A stretch of 64,000 nucleotides of DNA from Cavenderia fasciculata (taxonomy: Eukaryota; Evosea; Eumycetozoa; Acytosteliales; Cavenderiaceae): assembly GCF_000203815.1 (NCBI RefSeq), contig NW_004457695.1, forward strand, positions 744,001-808,000, in the 5' to 3' direction. Below are positions 60,598-64,000 of this stretch, one piece after another (the stretch's first letter is position 1; each line of letters begins with the position of its first letter). The notes under the pieces were generated by a model, which saw only the letters and a list, made by a program, of their open reading frames with translations, was not told the DNA's origin and did no database searches. Both the position numbers and the translations under genes were made by a program.

Positions 60598-63500
60598 ATG
60601 TCAACTCCAGCACTTCAACACTCTCCGAGTGGAGGAGATCTAAAGTTATTTAGACTCAAGGTCACCATTCTCAAAGGAAAGGGTATTACCGGATCCGATG
60701 GTGTTTGTAGTCCTTACCTCAAGGTATCTTGGGGAAACAAAAAGAAGGGTTTCAAAACAAAGGTTGTTGCAAAGTCTTCTGATCCAGAATGGAACCAACA
60801 AACTCAATTTGAAATCAAAAGAGAGAAATATCCAACAGATGTAAGTAATCAATTGTATTGTATATCACAGCATATATCTTAATACTTTTTGTTTTCTATA
60901 CATCTAAAATATTCTATTAGAAACCAGAAATTGAAATTGAAGTCTATGAACACAACAAGTTTTCAGGCGACAAGGAGATTGGAGCCTGTACATATGCACT
61001 AGACAACAATCAAATGATTCTTGGTGAAAACAATCATATTACATTACCTGTTGTTTTACATGCTGGCACTAAACATGAATCTAAAGGTGAAATTACTTTA
61101 ACTATTTCTCCAATTGATTTTGGTCAAGATAAAGCTGGTAAGTAAACCTAAAACAAACCTAAAACAAAAACAAATCTCTATACTTACACTTCATATTTAC
61201 TTACCGATACATATGTATATATAAAGTTGTTGAGAAACAAAAGCAAATTGAAGAACAAAAGAAAATGGAACAAGTTGAAAAGCAATTTGCAATCTTGGCT
61301 GTATGTATACGCACACCTCGTCATCGACAACTATAGTTATTGAAAATATAAAATTATATATTTATATTTATATTTATATTTTTTTTATGATTATTTGAAT
61401 GATTAGGAACAATTAGCAAATGATGCAAAGTCAAGAGAAGTTTTATTAAAATTGCCATACAAGTCAAAACTTCAACTCATTGAACAACATAAAGATGTAT
61501 GTTTGTTTTTTTATTATTATTATTTATTATAAATATTAACATACACAAACACTATACTCCATCTTCATCATTCCCTTTTCCTTTTCCTTTTCTTTTTCTC
61601 CTATCTCTCTCACTCTTTTTGTAGAAATTATCTAATGAAAAGACACCAGATCATTTTGCAATCAAGTTATTGAAAGAATTAGCTACGATCAAGACTAAAA
61701 AGCCAAATCTATCAGCATCGGGATCTCCTTCACAAGGTAGTGATGGGTTGACAATGACTGATCTCAAGGATATTAGTGTTGCTCTTCGTTCACGTGGTCT
61801 CGATTGGATCAAGCAGTTCCACAAGCTCGAAGCTACTGCCCGTTTGATCGAGTTGCTAGGTCTTCTCAACAAACAACTACCATCGTCTGAAGAGAACCTT
61901 CAAAAGCAATTGGAATGTTTACATTGCATCAAAAATATTATGAACAACAAGATTGGTATTTCTTATGTACTCAGTGTTAAAGATTCCCCAAATGTTATTG
62001 GTTTATGTTTAGGTTCATCAAATGTAAGAATAGAATAGAATAGTTACTTTATAAAACATTCCCTTACACTTATTTGTTTATCTTTTTTTTAGGAAAAAAT
62101 CAATGAATTAGCTATTGGACTTTTAAATGCTATTTGTTTCTCTGTTGCCAATGGTCACAAGTATGTACATACATCAAAGATGATGATGTCTTGATAGTTA
62201 TTCTAATTATGATTTTGTTTTAATTTTTTAGGATGATTATTGAAGTAATGAATATTAACAAAATTGAAAAGAAAGAAACTAGAAGATTTGTATCATTGGT
62301 TGATGCATTAAAGAATAATACAAATGCAGGCAAAAAAGAGTCGAGAGAGTCGTTGAGACTAAAGTCGACTTATTTGTCTTTTATCAACACGATTGTAAAT
62401 AGTCCACCCGAAATTGATTTGCGTCTTTCGTTGCGTCAAGAATTTTCGTGGTTGGGAATCAAGGAGATTCTCGACGAGTTGGGCAACTATGAGTATGATG
62501 ATTCGCCAGAGCTCGATACTCAGATTACTGTGTACCAAGAAGAAGAGAGCAAGGATAACAAGGAAATGTCGGACCGATTCAACGAGTTCCCAGGACTCAA
62601 CCTCGCCAACATTGACGATGTTATCAAGACGCTTATGGAGCGCATCAAGCCTATTGGGTTGGTCGACTCGTTCCGTGAGATTGTCAAGGATCTGTTGTTG
62701 ATGCCCAGCGGCGAGGGACTTGGTTTGCGTACCTGGATCATCGCTTCGCGTGTCATCAAGCAGATCTCGTTGCGTGACAAGAACGTCGGTGTCGATGACG
62801 ATATTATCGTGCCACTCGACAACCTGTTGTTGACGTGCGAGCAAGAGGCCAAGGAGTTGCCACTCAAGGCCAAGATTGACGAGCTCGCCAAGGGTCAGAC
62901 CGACCTCAACAAGAAGCTCAATGCCCAGGAACTCGAGCTCAAGGAAAAGAACGATATCATCAAAAAGCACGAGGAAAGTGCTGGCAAGCAGATGGAAGAG
63001 TTGGCCGGCAAGCTCAAGTCCAAGGACGACCAGGTGCAGCAGCTGCTCGAGCAGATCGCCCAACTCAAGTTGTCGGGCGCGTCGCCAGACAAGTCCACTC
63101 CAGCTGGCAGCTCCGCACCCGCTCCACCTGCTCCACCTGCACCCCCTGCACCACCTATGGGCGGTCCACCACCCCCACCACCTCCTCCACCCCCAGGAGG
63201 CGGCGGTCCACCCCCTCCACCACCTCCTCCACCTCCAGGCGGCGGTCCACCACCCCCACCACCACCTCCAGGCAGCGGACCACCACCTCCACCACCTCCT
63301 CCAGGCGGCGGACCCCCAGGTCCACCTCCCCCACCTGGCATGGGCGGACCCCCACCACCTCCCGGTGCATTTGGCAAAAAGGCAGCTGCACCTGCCAGAA
63401 AGCAGATCCCACTCCCTGCACTCAAGATGAAGGGTTTGCAATGGGTGTCTTTGAACGACAAAAAGATCACCGGTACCATCTTTTCAAAGTTCTCGGTCGA

Positions 63501-64000
63501 CTCTAGCAAGGACATTAACCTCGACTACAAGGACATTGAAGATGTGTTCCAAGCCAAGGTCATTGAGAAAAAGGAGAGTACCGCACCCAAGAAATCGGGT
63601 CCAGTGCAAATCATCGACCCCAAGACCTCGCAAAACTTGTCCATCTTTTTGTCACAGTTCAAGGGCAAGACCTACGACGACATTTGCAAGGCCATCTTGA
63701 CAGGCGACGAAAAGATGTTCCAATCCAACCATATTGACGCCTTGATCACTTTCCTCCCCTCTGAAGACGACATTACCAACATTAACGAGTTCCTCAAGGA
63801 GGACAAGGACAATGCTGGCAAGCTCGGTCCCGCAGAACAATTCTCGCTCAAGATCAATGCCGTACCACAAGTCAAGCAACGTTTGCAATGTATGAAGTTC
63901 AAGTATGCCTACGACCCCAAAAAGACAGACATTAAACTCGACATTGAAAACTTCTCACTCGGTACCAAAGAGTTGCACGAGTCTACCAAGGTGCCCAAGA
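60598..64000 (+). CDS. C2-domain formin (cut by the window end)
   Basis: Exons are 60598-60840, 60921-61137, 61227-61300, 61407-61496, 61625-62023, 62093-62160 and 62232 to beyond 64000; 953 residues are visible. Residues about 15-135 are a C2 domain (LKVTILKGKGITGSDGVCSP, YLKVSWGNKKKGFKTK, SSDPEWNQQTQFEI). A GTPase-binding/FH3 armadillo-like region follows (about 180-560; LKDISVALRSRGLDWIKQFH, LECLHCIKNIMNNKIG), then a coiled coil (about 577-647), the FH1 polyproline/glycine stretch (about 659-747) and the start of FH2 (LKMKGLQWVSLNDKKI onward). FH2 nucleates and elongates unbranched actin filaments; FH1 recruits profilin-actin. Dictyostelid formins commonly carry this N-terminal C2-GBD/FH3 order. 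Codons in the last exon are much richer in GC than its 5' exons. Confidence 0.93.

Noticed and set aside
62359-63515. Long minus-strand frames rich in Trp/Arg or Gly/Pro opposite the formin
   Set aside because: They mirror the polyproline FH1 codons and the GC-rich FH2 codons of the formin. The plus-strand reading has C2, FH3, FH1 and FH2 domains.

Overview
The window is nuclear DNA of a social amoeba (Dictyostelia, Amoebozoa). The signs are AT-rich spacers, short AT-rich GT-AG introns (mostly 60-110 bases, usually GTAAGT/GTATGT donors with T-rich acceptors), runs of Asn, Gln, Thr and Ser codons inside conserved proteins, FNIP/LRR and ankyrin-like family expansions, IPT/TIG-repeat surface proteins and a C2-domain formin. 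Coding GC looks higher than in D. discoideum, which suggests a group such as Cavenderia, Heterostelium or Polysphondylium; that placement is inference. I recognised no transposon, virus-like element, tRNA gene or CRISPR array.

Layout. 1-5.2 kb: the 3' end of an unrecognised gene, a SpoU/TrmH-type RNA 2'-O-methyltransferase (minus strand) and a seven-exon FHIP/FAM160-family gene. 5.3-8.2 kb: two tandem three-exon ankyrin-like genes. 8.4-34.5 kb: the centrepiece, two giant genes placed head to head around a spacer of about 750 bases. They encode secreted proteins of about 4015 aa (minus strand) and about 4031 aa (plus strand). Each combines a deoxyribonuclease II (DNase II) domain, IPT/TIG repeats, SdrD/CnaB-like repeats and a recurring Cys/Gly module that I do not recognise. 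The plus-strand copy keeps both catalytic HxK motifs of DNase II; the minus-strand copy has lost both histidines. 34.55 kb: a fragment of about 87 bases from the 3' end of 18S rRNA, directly before a third ankyrin-like gene, so copies of that family flank the giant pair.

36-45.8 kb: housekeeping genes, namely an RluA-family pseudouridine synthase, a KCTD9-like BTB/pentapeptide protein, a UBE2W-type ubiquitin-conjugating enzyme, a CSB/ERCC6-type SNF2 ATPase and a 40-residue Cys-rich protein in two tiny exons. 46.8-55.7 kb: a GNAT (HLS1-like) protein, a fusion of a bacterial-type DnaQ exonuclease with a GLOD5-like glyoxalase-fold domain, LSM6, Mediator subunit 17 and a possible tiny GPI-anchored protein. 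55.9-60.1 kb: an intact F-box-like/FNIP-type gene followed by a decayed copy disrupted by an ATA microsatellite and several frame changes. 60.6 kb to the end: a C2-domain formin, cut by the window edge inside FH2.

The giant pair is the unusual system here. One member looks like an active extracellular or lysosomal DNase on a very long adhesive scaffold. Its divergent neighbour keeps the fold but not the active site and may be a pseudoenzyme or DNA-binding partner. All exon boundaries were read by eye from splice signals and frame continuity.
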